From contig NZ_NPJZ01000001.1 in assembly GCF_002245895.1 (NCBI RefSeq), forward strand, positions 855,001 to 919,000: a stretch of 64,000 bases of DNA. Direction: 5' to 3'. The DNA comes from Rhodococcus sp. OK302 (GTDB lineage Bacteria; Actinomycetota; Actinomycetes; Mycobacteriales; Mycobacteriaceae). Shown here one piece after another: positions 36,080 to 46,054 of the stretch. The notes under the pieces are model-generated. The model searched no databases. It was not told the origin of the DNA and worked only from the letters and a program-made list of their open reading frames with translations. The first letter of the stretch is position 1. Each line of letters begins with the position of its first letter. Position numbers and translations under genes: made by a program.

Positions 36080-37588
36080 TTAAGTGCCACAGAAGGTTTG
36101 GAAGGTCTCACTGAATGACTGCGGGGCAGCCGTGGCGTAGTCGGACCACTCGTCGCGTCGCGCGAACGGATGCGTGACAACCTCCAATAGCTTCTCGAAA
36201 GGAACGAGATCGCCGTCGGTCGCGGCGCGCAACGCAGCATCGAGCTGATGATTGCGGGGGATGTACAGCGGGTTGACGCAGTCCATTGCGTCCGCGGTCT
36301 CCGCTGCCCCGCGCCCCTGTTCCGTGAGGGCGCCGTGCCACCGTTCCAACCAGGGACCGATGCGCTCCCGTGGCACGAGGCCGTCGAGGGGCCCCGAATT
36401 TCCGCGCAGCCCTTCCGCGAGAGCACGGAAGGTTCCCGTCCAGTCGGCACCGTGTTCCGCCATCAACGTCAGCAGATCTTCGACCAGCGCGTGATCGACG
36501 ATCTTGCCGGCCAGACCGAGTTTTGCCGCCATACCGGCCGCATAGTGGCGCTCGTACCGCTCGTCGAAGCTGTCGAGAACTGCTGACGCCGCGGCAATCG
36601 CATCATCGGGTGTGGAATCGATCAGCATCAACAGTGTTTCCGCGAGGCGTGCCAGATTCCACTGCAGGACAGCGGGCTGATTGCCGAACGCATAGCGGCC
36701 GCCGCGATCAATCGAACTGAACACAGCCGACGGATCGAACGCGTCGAGAAAGGCACACGGACCGTAATCGATGGTCTCCCCCGAAATGGTCGTGTTGTCG
36801 GTGTTCATCACCCCGTGGACAAAACCGATGAGCATCCACTTCGCCACCAGTGACGCCTGCGCCTCGACCACCGCCTCGAAGAACCTCAGGTAGCGGTTGC
36901 TTTCACCCGTTGTCGGCAGTTCGATCAGCTCCGGGTAGTGGCGGGCGATCGCGTAGTCGGCGAGCTGCTGCAAGACCTCGCCCTGCCGGACCGCGTATTC
37001 AAAGGTGCCCACCCGGAGATGACTGGACGCGATCCGTGCGAGCACAGCACCGGGTTCGGCGCCGCTGCGGCGTACATCCTGGCCCGTCGCGACCACCGCC
37101 AGTGCCCTCGTCGTGGGACAGCCGAGGGCATACATCGCCTCGCTGACCAGGTATTCGCGCAGCATCGGGCCGACAACGGCAAAGCCGTCACCGCCGCGAG
37201 AGAACGGCGTGCGCCCCGAGCCCTTGAGATGCAGATCCACTCGCCGACCATCACTGTTCACCAGTTCTCCGAGCAGCAACGCCCGACCATCGCCGAGGAT
37301 TGGTGCGTACCCACCGAACTGATGACCCGCATACGCCATCGCCACTGGTTTCGCCCCGACCGGCGCCGTCGACCCCGACAGGACGCCTATCCCGTCCTCA
37401 CTTTGCAGTGCCTCGACGTCCAACCGCAACGACGCCGCGAGTTGCTCGTTCACAACAAGCAACTCGGGATCCGGCGCCTGAGCGCCTTGCCACGGCACCG
37501 TCAAAGCGCCCAGCTCGTCAGCGAAGGTGCTCTCGAGGCCGGCCACTGCCGGGTCGGTGCCTACGGTGGAATCTTGGATTGCAGCCAT
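36080..37588 (-). CDS. selO: Protein adenylyltransferase SelO (YdiU/UPF0061)
   Basis: A 502-aa pseudokinase-fold enzyme that AMPylates protein Ser/Thr/Tyr residues and has been linked to redox stress in other bacteria. Typical blocks are AMAYAGHQFGGYAPILGDGR, HLKGSGRTPFSRGGDG and GFVHGVMNTDNTTISGETID. The C-terminus ends FCGT, with a Cys in the position where animal SelO has selenocysteine. The ATG at 37588 is chosen at the start of similarity, since the upstream open frame has none. Confidence 0.95.
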   Translation of the reverse strand: MAAIQDSTVGTDPAVAGLESTFADELGALTVPWQGAQAPDPELLVVNEQLAASLRLDVEALQSEDGIGVLSGSTAPVGAKPVAMAYAGHQFGGYAPILGDGRALLLGELVNSDGRRVDLHLKGSGRTPFSRGGDGFAVVGPMLREYLVSEAMYALGCPTTRALAVVATGQDVRRSGAEPGAVLARIASSHLRVGTFEYAVRQGEVLQQLADYAIARHYPELIELPTTGESNRYLRFFEAVVEAQASLVAKWMLIGFVHGVMNTDNTTISGETIDYGPCAFLDAFDPSAVFSSIDRGGRYAFGNQPAVLQWNLARLAETLLMLIDSTPDDAIAAASAVLDSFDERYERHYAAGMAAKLGLAGKIVDHALVEDLLTLMAEHGADWTGTFRALAEGLRGNSGPLDGLVPRERIGPWLERWHGALTEQGRGAAETADAMDCVNPLYIPRNHQLDAALRAATDGDLVPFEKLLEVVTHPFARRDEWSDYATAAPQSFSETFQTFCGT

Positions 37589-37793
37589 CACACGAGGGTA
37601 GCGACCACGCGAGTTGTCCCGTCGCTCACGACCGACAGCGCAATACAACGATCAGATAGCGAACGCCCGAATACCCGAACCGGACTAATCGCCGCAAGCA
37701 ATGATTCGTTCGAGAACCGGTACCCCACATCGTTTCAGCCGAACATGACGCTCATCATCGACCCTGAGAAAAAATTTCCATCGAGAGGAAACC

Positions 37794-38492
37794 GTGAAAA
37801 CAGAAATCAGTTGCGGGCCCGCATTCGCGCTAGCCGAGATCAGTGTTCCCGCCGGCGGATCAGTCCGCGTCGAAGCAGGAGCAATGGCGATGATGCGGGG
37901 CGACATCGCCATCACCACCTCGACCCGAGGTGGCTTCATGAAAGGTCTCCGCCGCTCCCTGGGTGGGTCGAGCTTCTTTGTCAACGACTTCAGCAGCGAT
38001 CGTGGTGGTGTCGTTGGCGTCGCCGGCGCACTGCCGGGGGACATAGTCGAAACCACCATCGACGAAGGGACACCACTGCTCGTCCAGTCCGGCTGCTGGC
38101 TCGCATCCGATGCAACCGTCGACGTCGACTCCAAATGGGGCGGCAGCAAAGGATTCTTCAGCGGAGCCGGACTTGTTCTGCTGCGGTGCAGCGGAAGAGG
38201 CGAGATCCTGCTCTCCAGCTACGGCGCCATCCGTCCGGTGACACTCGCCACGGAAGAAACCATGACACTCGATTCCGGTCACGTCGTCGCGTTCGACGAG
38301 TCCGTCCAATACCGCATCCGCAAGGCCGGCGGCTGGAAGTCGATGATCCTCGGCGGCGAAGGCATCGTCACCGAATTCACCGGACCCGGCCGAGTCTGGA
38401 TGCAGACCCGCAGCGCAACAGACCTGGTCGACTGGCTTCGCACCCGGATGCCATCGAGCAGCAGTAGCAGCACTAGTAGTAGCAGCAGCTGA
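37794..38492 (+). CDS. AIM24/TIGR00266 family protein
   Basis: A 232-aa beta-rich protein of the AIM24 (DUF124) family; GAMAMMRGDIAITTSTRGGF and the late FTGPGRVWMQTRS are characteristic. It begins with GTG, supported by GAGAGG. The last 14 residues are almost all Ser, encoded by a run of AGC/AGT codons, which looks like a repeat expansion. Molecular function is unknown in bacteria. Confidence 0.88.
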   Translation: MKTEISCGPAFALAEISVPAGGSVRVEAGAMAMMRGDIAITTSTRGGFMKGLRRSLGGSSFFVNDFSSDRGGVVGVAGALPGDIVETTIDEGTPLLVQSGCWLASDATVDVDSKWGGSKGFFSGAGLVLLRCSGRGEILLSSYGAIRPVTLATEETMTLDSGHVVAFDESVQYRIRKAGGWKSMILGGEGIVTEFTGPGRVWMQTRSATDLVDWLRTRMPSSSSSSTSSSSS

Positions 38493-38589
38493 GCGCGACC
38501 GACTTCAACCAGGTGACAGTTCCCGCGTAGCAAATCCGCCGAACGTCACACAGATCCAGCCCGATACTGCATTCTGGACAAACGTTCAA

Positions 38590-40089
38590 ATGAGAGGTCT
38601 GGTCTTGCGCAAACTCCTGTTGATCCCGTTGGTGGTGCTGGCCCTGCAGGTCGCGCCGACCGCAACCGCAGCGCCTGCCCCGAACACCGAGCCGGCGGTG
38701 ACCGCCGACGGCTGGACGCTGCCGCGGCTGACCGTCAAGGATCGGGCGATCACCGACGTGACCGGCCGGACCGTCCTGCTCCGCGGCGCAAACATCAACC
38801 AGATCAACGACTATGCGCAGAACGACCCCTCCATCCCGGCCACCGCGCCACTCGACCGCACCGACTTCGCCCGGATGGCCACACTCGGTTTCAACGTCGT
38901 GCGGCTCACCATCGCGTGGTCCGCCCTCGAGCCCACCCCGGGTGCCTTCGACCAGGCGTACGTGGCCCGCATCCGCGAGGCCGTCCAGGACGCCAAGGAC
39001 TACGGCATCTACTCCGTGCTGGACATGCACCAGGATGCCTGGGGCAAGTCCGTCGGCACCCCCGCGGACCAGAGTTGCCCCGAGCCGATGCGCGCGGGCG
39101 TCGGCTGGGACGGTGCCCCCGCCTGGGCCACCCTCACGAACGGCTGGACCACCTGCAACATCGCAGGCGTCCGGGAGACCGCACCGGCAGTCGCCGCCGC
39201 GTTCCAGAACTTCTACGACGACGTCCAGGGCGTCCAGGGACACCTCGTCAACACCTGGGCGAGGCTGGCCGGCGAGTTCAAGGACGAGCCCGCGGTCGCC
39301 GGCTACGACCTGATGAACGAGCCCAACCCGGGCCTGCGTGATCCGTTCACCGCCGCCGATCAGATCGGCCGCTTCTACCAGCGGAGCATCAACGCGATCC
39401 GAGGCGCCGAGCAGGGCGGCTTCCCACACCTGGTGTTCTTCGAGCCGAGTGCCGTGTGGTCTGCGTTCGGCGTCGACGCCCTGCCGCCGCGCCACTACCT
39501 GGCCGACCCGCTGGTGGTGTTCTCGCCACACCTCTACGCCGGGTCGATCACCGTCAGCAGCGACCTTCCGTCCCTCGAGCAGGGCTTCGACATCGCCGAG
39601 CGTGCAGCTGCGGTCTACGACGCGCCGCTCTGGACCGGCGAGTGGGCTTGGTTCGGTGAACCCGAGGAAGACGCAAACCAGGTCGAGCGATTCATGGATG
39701 CGATGGACGCCCACAAGATGGGTGGAGCCTGGTGGTCGTGGTCGCAAGCGTGCGGTGACCCGCATGCCGTCCGGGACGGCAACACCGGCAAGCCGATGGG
39801 CAACCTCAACCGCATCGACTGCCCGTCCGGCGAGCAGTTGGGGCTGGTCGAGGGCTTCGCCAAGCCGCTGTCTCGGGCCTACCCGCGCGCGACCCCCGGA
39901 ATACTGACAGAGATCACCGCATCCGGCTTCACGGGGACCGGATCCGGACGCCTGGAGGCCTGGTACCCCGGACCCGACCGTCCTGTGCTGGCCACCACCA
40001 GCGTCTCGGACCCGGTCCTGACACAGGTGGCCGGAGGCTGGCGTCTGACCGCCCGCACCGACGGCGCCTACTCGGTGACCGCCCACTGA
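38590..40089 (+). CDS. Secreted GH5 glycoside hydrolase, endoglycoceramidase-like
   Basis: A 499-aa exported enzyme with a signal peptide (LLLIPLVVLALQVAPTATAA). The fold and motifs fit the endoglycoceramidase branch of GH5: RTVLLRGANINQINDYAQND at the start, general acid/base Glu in GYDLMNEPNPGL and nucleophile Glu in WTGEWAWFG. Endoglycoceramidases release the glycan of glycosphingolipids from ceramide and the classical examples come from Rhodococcus. The sequence appears richer in G+C than its neighbours. A TTG at 38605 preceded by GAGAGG is a plausible alternative start. Confidence 0.85.
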   Translation: MRGLVLRKLLLIPLVVLALQVAPTATAAPAPNTEPAVTADGWTLPRLTVKDRAITDVTGRTVLLRGANINQINDYAQNDPSIPATAPLDRTDFARMATLGFNVVRLTIAWSALEPTPGAFDQAYVARIREAVQDAKDYGIYSVLDMHQDAWGKSVGTPADQSCPEPMRAGVGWDGAPAWATLTNGWTTCNIAGVRETAPAVAAAFQNFYDDVQGVQGHLVNTWARLAGEFKDEPAVAGYDLMNEPNPGLRDPFTAADQIGRFYQRSINAIRGAEQGGFPHLVFFEPSAVWSAFGVDALPPRHYLADPLVVFSPHLYAGSITVSSDLPSLEQGFDIAERAAAVYDAPLWTGEWAWFGEPEEDANQVERFMDAMDAHKMGGAWWSWSQACGDPHAVRDGNTGKPMGNLNRIDCPSGEQLGLVEGFAKPLSRAYPRATPGILTEITASGFTGTGSGRLEAWYPGPDRPVLATTSVSDPVLTQVAGGWRLTARTDGAYSVTAH

Positions 40090-40105
40090 ACCTATGAACT
40101 CGACA

Positions 40106-40137
40106 TCGGCCGACCCGAGCACGCTCGGGTCGGCCGA
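40106..40137. terminator. Bidirectional terminator hairpin
   Basis: A perfect 14-bp stem (TCGGCCGACCCGAG and complement) with a CACG loop lies between the convergent endoglycoceramidase-like and reductase genes. No long T run follows on either strand, but stem strength and position support a terminator. Confidence 0.8.
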
Positions 40138-40146
40138 ATCCAGCAC

Positions 40147-42261
40147 TTACAGTGCTGCGGCGACCTTCCACGCAGTGTGGATTGCACCCTCGATGTAATC
40201 GACCTCGACGGCGTCACCGACAACATGCACATCGGAAACCACACCCACCAGCGCGTCGGCGAGCGGCGCCTGCGCCGAAACACCCGATGCGACGACGACC
40301 ATGTCGGCCGGTGCCGTAAGAGTCTCATCGCCGACACGGAACTCGACGTGTTCCTTGGTGATTCGCTGCACGGTCGCATTGCGGTGGATGGTCACACCCA
40401 CTTCCTTGGCGTGGCGCACAGCAGTCCAGCGACGCGGCATAGCCATCGGCACACCCAACTGCTGGCCTTCCTCGAGCAACGTCACGTTACGGCCACGCTC
40501 AGCCAGGAACTCCGAAAGTTCCAGCCCGACAAGAGAACCACCGATGACAACGACGTTCTTGCCCATCGGCAGGAACTTGCGTGTCACGGTTCGGATTGCG
40601 GCAGGGCTCTTGGTGATGCCGGAGAGCTTACCCAGCTTGGCCATGATCCGAAGGAATGGCGGCACCTGCGAAGTATCACCGGCACCGGTCATCAAGGCGC
40701 GCAACGTATCACCGGTGTGCACGTGCGGCAAGTCGCCACCCGGAACACTGGGCCGATCACGAACTGCGCCCGTGGCCACCACAACCACGTCGGCGTCGAG
40801 CGCCTTGATCGAAGCGACGGTGGCCTCGGTGTTCAACCGAATATCGACACCCAAACGCTCGACCTCGACCTTCAGCCACTTCAGCAAACGACCGTTGTCC
40901 GGCGTCGTAAGGCTGGAGAACCAGAGTGTGCCGCCAAGACGATCGGACTTGTCCAGCACCGTAACTCGGTGTCCACGCTCGCTGGCCACGCGAGCAACCT
41001 CGAGTCCGCCGGGACCCGCGCCGACAACAACAACGTGCTTCGGAGTAGCGGTGCGCACGAGCGGAAGCAATGTTTCATTACCCAAGGCGGGGTTCACCGC
41101 ACACAGCGGAGTCTCGTCCCAGAAGTTTTCCTGAACGCACACATAACAATTGATGCAGGGACGGACGCGCTCCGGCGTTCCGGCCTTGAGCTTGTTCACC
41201 AAGTCCGGATCAGCGAGCAGCTGGCGACCCATCGCCGCGAAGTCCGTGCGCCCTTCCCCGATCATCTTCTCGCCGACCTCGGGGAGCATACGTCCGACGG
41301 TGATCACGGGAATCGATATCGCCTGCTTGATTCGCGTTGCATTGTCGGTGTAAAAGCCGACCTTGTCAGGCAGGGGTCCGTCGGTGAAGTTGGCAAAAGC
41401 ATTCAGTGCGGTACCGGTGACGTGGATGGCGTCAGCGCCGGCCTCCTCGAACATCTTTGCGGCCGCAACTGCCTCGTCGACGGTTAGCCCGTCGGTTTCG
41501 CCATACTCTTGACCGGCCAGACGCACGATGACGGCAAGCGAATCGCCGACCTCCTCCTTGACCGCGCGAATAACTTCACAAGACAGGCGAGCCCGATTCT
41601 CCATGGAACCGCCGTACTCGTCGCTGCGTTGGTTCGTGTACCGACTCAGGAAAGCCCCGAGGACGTAGTTGTGGGCACAGTGAATCTCGACGGCGTCGCC
41701 GCCCGCGGCCTTCACCCGGCCGGCAGCCTCGGCGAACATGCGGACCAGCCAATCAAGATCTTCCTTGGTGGCCTCATGGTAAGTCGCCTTCTTGCCCTCG
41801 TTGATGGCACCCATCTTGCCCAGTTCTTCGGGTGTGCAATCGGCCATCGCGCTCATGTCACTCGGCGGTTTCGGCATGGACGGCACCAGCTGCGGTCGGC
41901 CGTCGAGGGTGTCGATGCGCGCCACCTTGCCGTGGTGCGTCATCTGCACACACAGCTTGCTGCCAGTGGCGTGAACGGCGTCGGCGAGAGCCTTGATTCC
42001 GGGGATGAACCGGTCTTCCGAGAGCCCCGGTTCCTTGCGGCTGGTGCAGCCCATCGGATATGCAACAGCGCAGCAACCGGTGATGATCAGCCCGGTTCCG
42101 CCGGCCGCGCGGGCCAAGAAATGATCGATGTCGCCCTTCTCGATCTCACCGTCTTCGCAGAGGTTCATGTCCATTGCGGGCAGAACAACGCGGTTGGGGA
42201 TGGTGATGGGACCAATGGTCCCGGGAGCGAGCAGGTGCGAGAACGTCTGGTTGCGGATCAC
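40147..42261 (-). CDS. NADH:flavin oxidoreductase / 2,4-dienoyl-CoA reductase-like protein
   Basis: A 704-aa multi-cofactor reductase. The N-terminal half is an FMN TIM barrel of the old yellow enzyme type (PNRVVLPAMDMNLCEDG; HCAHNYVLGAFLSRYTN). Cysteines in PCINCYVCVQ and the later PLCAVNP bind a 4Fe-4S cluster, and the C-terminal half has FAD and NAD(P) folds (VVVGAGPGGLEVARVA; VVIGGSLVGLELSEFL). The architecture matches FadH and related enoate or bile-acid/steroid reductases. It is transcribed downstream of the PdxR-like gene with a 58-base gap. Confidence 0.9.
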   Translation of the reverse strand: MIRNQTFSHLLAPGTIGPITIPNRVVLPAMDMNLCEDGEIEKGDIDHFLARAAGGTGLIITGCCAVAYPMGCTSRKEPGLSEDRFIPGIKALADAVHATGSKLCVQMTHHGKVARIDTLDGRPQLVPSMPKPPSDMSAMADCTPEELGKMGAINEGKKATYHEATKEDLDWLVRMFAEAAGRVKAAGGDAVEIHCAHNYVLGAFLSRYTNQRSDEYGGSMENRARLSCEVIRAVKEEVGDSLAVIVRLAGQEYGETDGLTVDEAVAAAKMFEEAGADAIHVTGTALNAFANFTDGPLPDKVGFYTDNATRIKQAISIPVITVGRMLPEVGEKMIGEGRTDFAAMGRQLLADPDLVNKLKAGTPERVRPCINCYVCVQENFWDETPLCAVNPALGNETLLPLVRTATPKHVVVVGAGPGGLEVARVASERGHRVTVLDKSDRLGGTLWFSSLTTPDNGRLLKWLKVEVERLGVDIRLNTEATVASIKALDADVVVVATGAVRDRPSVPGGDLPHVHTGDTLRALMTGAGDTSQVPPFLRIMAKLGKLSGITKSPAAIRTVTRKFLPMGKNVVVIGGSLVGLELSEFLAERGRNVTLLEEGQQLGVPMAMPRRWTAVRHAKEVGVTIHRNATVQRITKEHVEFRVGDETLTAPADMVVVASGVSAQAPLADALVGVVSDVHVVGDAVEVDYIEGAIHTAWKVAAAL

Positions 42262-42319
42262 GAGTAGACGCTAAATCTCATTGCAACGTCGCATTGCGCG
42301 GTTCCCGATCAACGGGATT

Positions 42320-43705
42320 TCACCGGGGGTGATCCTCGAGACAATCCCCAATTACCTCCAGTGCATATTCCAGATCCGCAGCGTCGACTCTGCCGTACCC
42401 GATCACCAGGCCGCCTGGCTGCGTGTGGGTACGAGCAGACTCCCCGACGGTCGGTACCTCCACTCCACGCCGAAGTGCCTCGGAAGCGACAGCCTCGGCC
42501 ACACTCGCGTCCAGCATGAGCGTCGTGTGCATGCCGGCGCCCAGGCCACGTAATTCTCCGAACCTGGACAATGCATTTTCGACGGACCGATCTCGCTCCC
42601 GATATCGACGACGCGCAGTGCGAACTGCCCGATCCCACTCTCCGTCCCTCAGTAGCGAGAGCAGTGCCCGCTGCAGCGGAACCGAAGGGAAGTCGCCGAT
42701 ACTTTTTCGATGCGCCGTGATTCTCTCGACCAGTTCTGCCGGAGCAACCAACCAGCCCAGTCGAATTCCCGATCCGAGAGTCTTGGCGACAGTCCCGAGG
42801 TACACCACCCGGTCGGGAGCAAGCTGAGCCAGCGCGGGCAAAGGTGCTACATCATAACGGAATTCGGAATCGTAATCGTCTTCGAACAGAAGCACGTCAC
42901 GAGCCCGCGCGAAGTCGATCAGCTGGTTGCGTCTACTCACCGGCAGCAAGCCACCCGTCGGATACTGGTGCGAGGGAGTCACATACACGCCTCTTACATT
43001 CTGCGATGATTGCTCGAGGATGTCGACGCGAAGTCCGTGAGCATCCACTGGCACGTCGAAAAGCGACCAGCCACTAGCCACTGCTGCCGACGCAGCACTG
43101 CGGTAGCCCGGATCTTCCAGTGCCAGTACGGCGTCGGGAGATCGCAGTGCCGACAAGGCAAGACCGAGCCCGTGAGTGGCGCCGGACGTGATCACGATCC
43201 TCTCCGGCTCGACTGACATTCCGCGCGCTCGCGCCAGCAATTGCGAAAGAGCAGAGCGCAATTCGAAGTCTCCGGCCGGATCCGGATCCTTGAAAGGCGG
43301 TGGCAGCACTCCGACGTCCCGCCAGGCTCGGCGCCACGCGGCCGTTGCACGCGGAGGAGTCCACGGCACTCCCGGACGCAGTTCCACCCGGGAAAGGGCG
43401 GGCTCGGTAGTCTTTGCGGCTTTCACAATCGGCGTGACGACGGGCGACGGCGCCTCGGCCACAAAGGTTCCCGATCCTTGCGCTGTCGCCAGCCATCCCT
43501 CCGCGATCAACTGCTCATAAGCACGTTCCACGACGCCACGCGCAACGTGCAGTTCGGCGGCCAACTTTCGCGAGCTGGGTAGCCGCAGACCCACAGCCGC
43601 TTGCCCGCTACGAATATCTGCCCTGAGGTGATCGGCAATCTGTATCGGAAGCGAGCGGCGGTCCGTCCGGTCCAGCACGACGGCAACCGCCGAGGGCAGA
43701 AACAT
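42320..43705 (-). CDS. MocR/PdxR-type regulator (GntR HTH fused to aminotransferase fold)
   Basis: A 461-aa regulator with a GntR winged helix (RLPSSRKLAAELHVARGVVE) fused to a fold-type I aminotransferase domain that binds PLP through the Lys in YLGTVAKTLGSGIRL. Such proteins sense PLP or amino compounds rather than acting as enzymes. It is divergent from an FMN split-barrel protein of the pyridoxamine phosphate oxidase superfamily, consistent with a PdxR-like or related role. The ATG follows GGAAGGA. Confidence 0.9.
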   Translation of the reverse strand: MFLPSAVAVVLDRTDRRSLPIQIADHLRADIRSGQAAVGLRLPSSRKLAAELHVARGVVERAYEQLIAEGWLATAQGSGTFVAEAPSPVVTPIVKAAKTTEPALSRVELRPGVPWTPPRATAAWRRAWRDVGVLPPPFKDPDPAGDFELRSALSQLLARARGMSVEPERIVITSGATHGLGLALSALRSPDAVLALEDPGYRSAASAAVASGWSLFDVPVDAHGLRVDILEQSSQNVRGVYVTPSHQYPTGGLLPVSRRNQLIDFARARDVLLFEDDYDSEFRYDVAPLPALAQLAPDRVVYLGTVAKTLGSGIRLGWLVAPAELVERITAHRKSIGDFPSVPLQRALLSLLRDGEWDRAVRTARRRYRERDRSVENALSRFGELRGLGAGMHTTLMLDASVAEAVASEALRRGVEVPTVGESARTHTQPGGLVIGYGRVDAADLEYALEVIGDCLEDHPR

Positions 43706-43730
43706 TGCAGTCCTTCCGAAAGTGGCCTAT

Positions 43731-43748
43731 CAATTTACCCACAAATTG
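43731..43748. promoter_or_regulatory. Inverted repeat in the MocR/split-barrel divergent promoter
   Basis: CAATTT-acccac-AAATTG lies 25 bases from the regulator start and 40 bases from the oxidase-like start. The spaced AAGTGGCC and TTGGACCA sequences on either side may also matter, since MocR proteins often bind paired direct repeats. Confidence 0.5.
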
Positions 43749-43788
43749 GACCATGACTTCGAGCCACTTGGCAATCAGGATTGTTGAC

Positions 43789-44469
43789 ATGACAGATTCC
43801 GTTGCCCTCGCCGAACAGTTGTCCCCAACCTCTCGCACGACGCACAAGCGGGGACGTCATCACGGTGTCGCGGAGCGGAATGCGCTCTTCGACGTCCTGC
43901 GTTCTGCCAAGCTGTGCCATCTGGGTGTGATTACGGACGGTGCGCCCCTGGTGTTGCCAACCGCCTACGGCTTCGATCCGAACGGCCCGGACCAGGGCGG
44001 CACCCTTTATCTGCACGGTTCAGTGGCCTCACACAGCCTCTCATCGGACGGCGAAATCTGCGTCACCATCACCCTTCTCGACGGGCTTGTCCTGGCACGG
44101 TCCGGATTTCACCATTCGATGAACTACCGCAGCGCCGTGATTCTCGGCCGGCCCCGAGTCGTGACAGACCCGGAAGAACGACTCGATGCGCTCAATCTTA
44201 TTGTCGACCAAGTAGTTCCCGATCGATCCGGCCACCTACGCGCACCGACACGCAAGGAACTCGCCGCAACACTGGTGCTTGCGCTGCCGCTGCACGAAGC
44301 ATCCGTGAAGGCCCGCACCGGCGGCCCCGGCGACGATGCCACTGACATCGGCGTCGAAAAAGTATGGGCGGGAGTGATTCCGGTATCTACTCGGTTCGGC
44401 GAACCGCTACCCTCGGAAGACCTCGACAGCGATATCCCACTACCGGAACACGTCACGTTACTCACCTGA
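43789..44469 (+). CDS. Pyridoxamine 5'-phosphate oxidase family (FMN split-barrel) protein
   Basis: A 226-aa protein; the ATG at 43789 begins at the start of the fold. The segment [20 protein letters not shown] leads into a split-barrel flavin-binding domain, with [20 protein letters not shown] typical of the Nim-like/PPOX branch. Divergence from a PdxR-like regulator suggests a link to vitamin B6, but many members bind F420, FMN or heme instead. Its 3' end overlaps the convergent SPFH gene by 8 bases. Confidence 0.85.
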   Translation: MTDSVALAEQLSPTSRTTHKRGRHHGVAERNALFDVLRSAKLCHLGVITDGAPLVLPTAYGFDPNGPDQGGTLYLHGSVASHSLSSDGEICVTITLLDGLVLARSGFHHSMNYRSAVILGRPRVVTDPEERLDALNLIVDQVVPDRSGHLRAPTRKELAATLVLALPLHEASVKARTGGPGDDATDIGVEKVWAGVIPVSTRFGEPLPSEDLDSDIPLPEHVTLLT

Positions 44470-45316
44470 GTGAGTGGCGACGCGGTAGCGCGCGAGAGCC
44501 GTTCACGCGACCGTCTCGGTGTGGCGGAACGATCATGGCCGGAGTTCGCGGCACCGCTGCACCGTTTCGGGTCTCGAGAAACGGACGAACCAGGTCGAGA
44601 GGTAGCGGGAACACGATGGTGGAACTGTTCTCGTTACCGATCTCGTGCAGCGTCTGCAGATAACGCAACTGCAGGGTGGTCGGATTACGACTGATCACCT
44701 CAGCCGCGTCAGCAAGCTTCGTCGACGCCTGGAATTCGGCTTCGGCGTTGATGATCTTGGCTCGCCGCTCACGTTCAGCCTCGGCCTGTCTTGCGATGGC
44801 GCGCTGCATGTTTGCCGGAATTTCGACGTCCTTGATCTCCACCGTGGTGACCTTGACGCCCCACGGTTCGGTCTGCTGATCGATCACCTTTTGCAGGTCT
44901 TCGTTGAGCCGTTCACGCTCGGAGAGAAGGGCGTCGAGTTCCGCCTTACCCAGGATGGAGCGCAACGTCGTCTGCGCGATCTGCGACGTAGCGGCGAGGA
45001 AATCTTCGACCTCGACGATTGCACGGTCCGCGTCAACCACCCGGAAGTAGGTGACGGCCGTGACTTTTGCCGGCACGTTGTCGCGGGTAATTACCTCCTG
45101 GACAGGGATTTTCAGCGTCACAGTCCGCAGGCTTACCCGCTCCATCCGGTCGACAGCCGGAATCAGCACCACCAGACCCGGCCCTTTCGATGTGATCAAC
45201 CGTCCGAGGCGGAACACCACGGCGCGCTCGTATTCTCGCAAGACGCGAACCGACATGCCCACCAGCACTACGACGAACAAGACGATGATGGACAAGGCAA
45301 TAAGAATGGTGGTCAT
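44462..45316 (-). CDS. SPFH/band 7 (slipin-type) membrane protein
   Basis: A 284-aa slipin. An N-terminal membrane anchor ([20 protein letters not shown]) is followed by the band 7 domain ([40 protein letters not shown]) and a coiled coil rich in Ala/Glu/Arg. Such proteins oligomerise into membrane microdomains. The ATG overlaps the TGA of the NfeD gene (ATGA), and slipin-NfeD pairs are a known operon in which NfeD is the partner. Confidence 0.92.
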   Translation of the reverse strand: MTTILIALSIIVLFVVVLVGMSVRVLREYERAVVFRLGRLITSKGPGLVVLIPAVDRMERVSLRTVTLKIPVQEVITRDNVPAKVTAVTYFRVVDADRAIVEVEDFLAATSQIAQTTLRSILGKAELDALLSERERLNEDLQKVIDQQTEPWGVKVTTVEIKDVEIPANMQRAIARQAEAERERRAKIINAEAEFQASTKLADAAEVISRNPTTLQLRYLQTLHEIGNENSSTIVFPLPLDLVRPFLETRNGAAVPRTPAMIVPPHRDGRVNGSRALPRRHSLR

Positions 45317-45786
45317 AGCGGCAACTCCCACGGTTCACGACGGCGTACCGACAACGTCAAGCCCCGGATCCGCTCGACTACGACGGATTCGCCCGTAGTC
45401 GGCGCAGGGCCTTCCTCGTACCCGAACTCCATTCGGGCCCTCCACAATTCACCGGCCATCTCGACCTGCCCCTGCGAGCCGGACCAGCTACGAACCGTTG
45501 CATCAGAACCGATCAGGGATTGCATTCCGGTGCGTACGGGTGCGTGTCGGGCCGTCAACACTTTCCGGCTCGCCACTGCCGCCACACCCAAGCCTGCCAC
45601 CGCGACCCCCGCCGTCACCGGGACCGCGATCAGCTGACCGGTATCGCCGGACGTAAAAAGCAACCAGACGCCCGCCGCGAAGATGAGGGCACCCACGCCG
45701 CCGAGCACCCCCGCGGTCGGGGCATGCGCCTCGACCACGATCAACAAGACACCCAACAACAGGGCCACCACGCCCAACGTCGTCAT
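45313..45786 (-). CDS. NfeD family membrane protein
   Basis: A 157-aa protein with three or four membrane helices ([33 protein letters not shown]) and a C-terminal OB-fold NfeD domain ([20 protein letters not shown]). It lacks the ClpP-like protease domain of long NfeD proteins. The ATG at 45786 follows GGGAG; the open frame upstream shows no similarity. First gene of the pair with the slipin. Confidence 0.88.
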   Translation of the reverse strand: MTTLGVVALLLGVLLIVVEAHAPTAGVLGGVGALIFAAGVWLLFTSGDTGQLIAVPVTAGVAVAGLGVAAVASRKVLTARHAPVRTGMQSLIGSDATVRSWSGSQGQVEMAGELWRARMEFGYEEGPAPTTGESVVVERIRGLTLSVRRREPWELPL

Positions 45787-46054
45787 CACTCGTCTCCCAC
45801 GATCACGCTCGCGAGGGCACGGTCGCTTCGCGTAGCCATCTCGCGATCGGGCCCTCGACATCAACGGTAATCACGTTCGGTGGGAACTGCCACCAACCAA
45901 CGGAAGTTCTCCGAAGGCCCGTGATGGGCTGATAGCCGATCGGTCACTGCCGTCTACCTGATGGGAAAAATGCATATTAGTTAAATTTGGCACAAATACT
46001 GCTACCTTCACAGCTAACTCTCGGCACTCGAATTCGGCAAAAGGATTTCGCTCG

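Noticed and set aside
38473..40146. 557-codon open frame antisense to the endoglycoceramidase-like gene
   Set aside because: The + strand frame has a signal peptide and GH5 catalytic motifs; the antisense frame is Val/Gly/Arg-rich with no motif.
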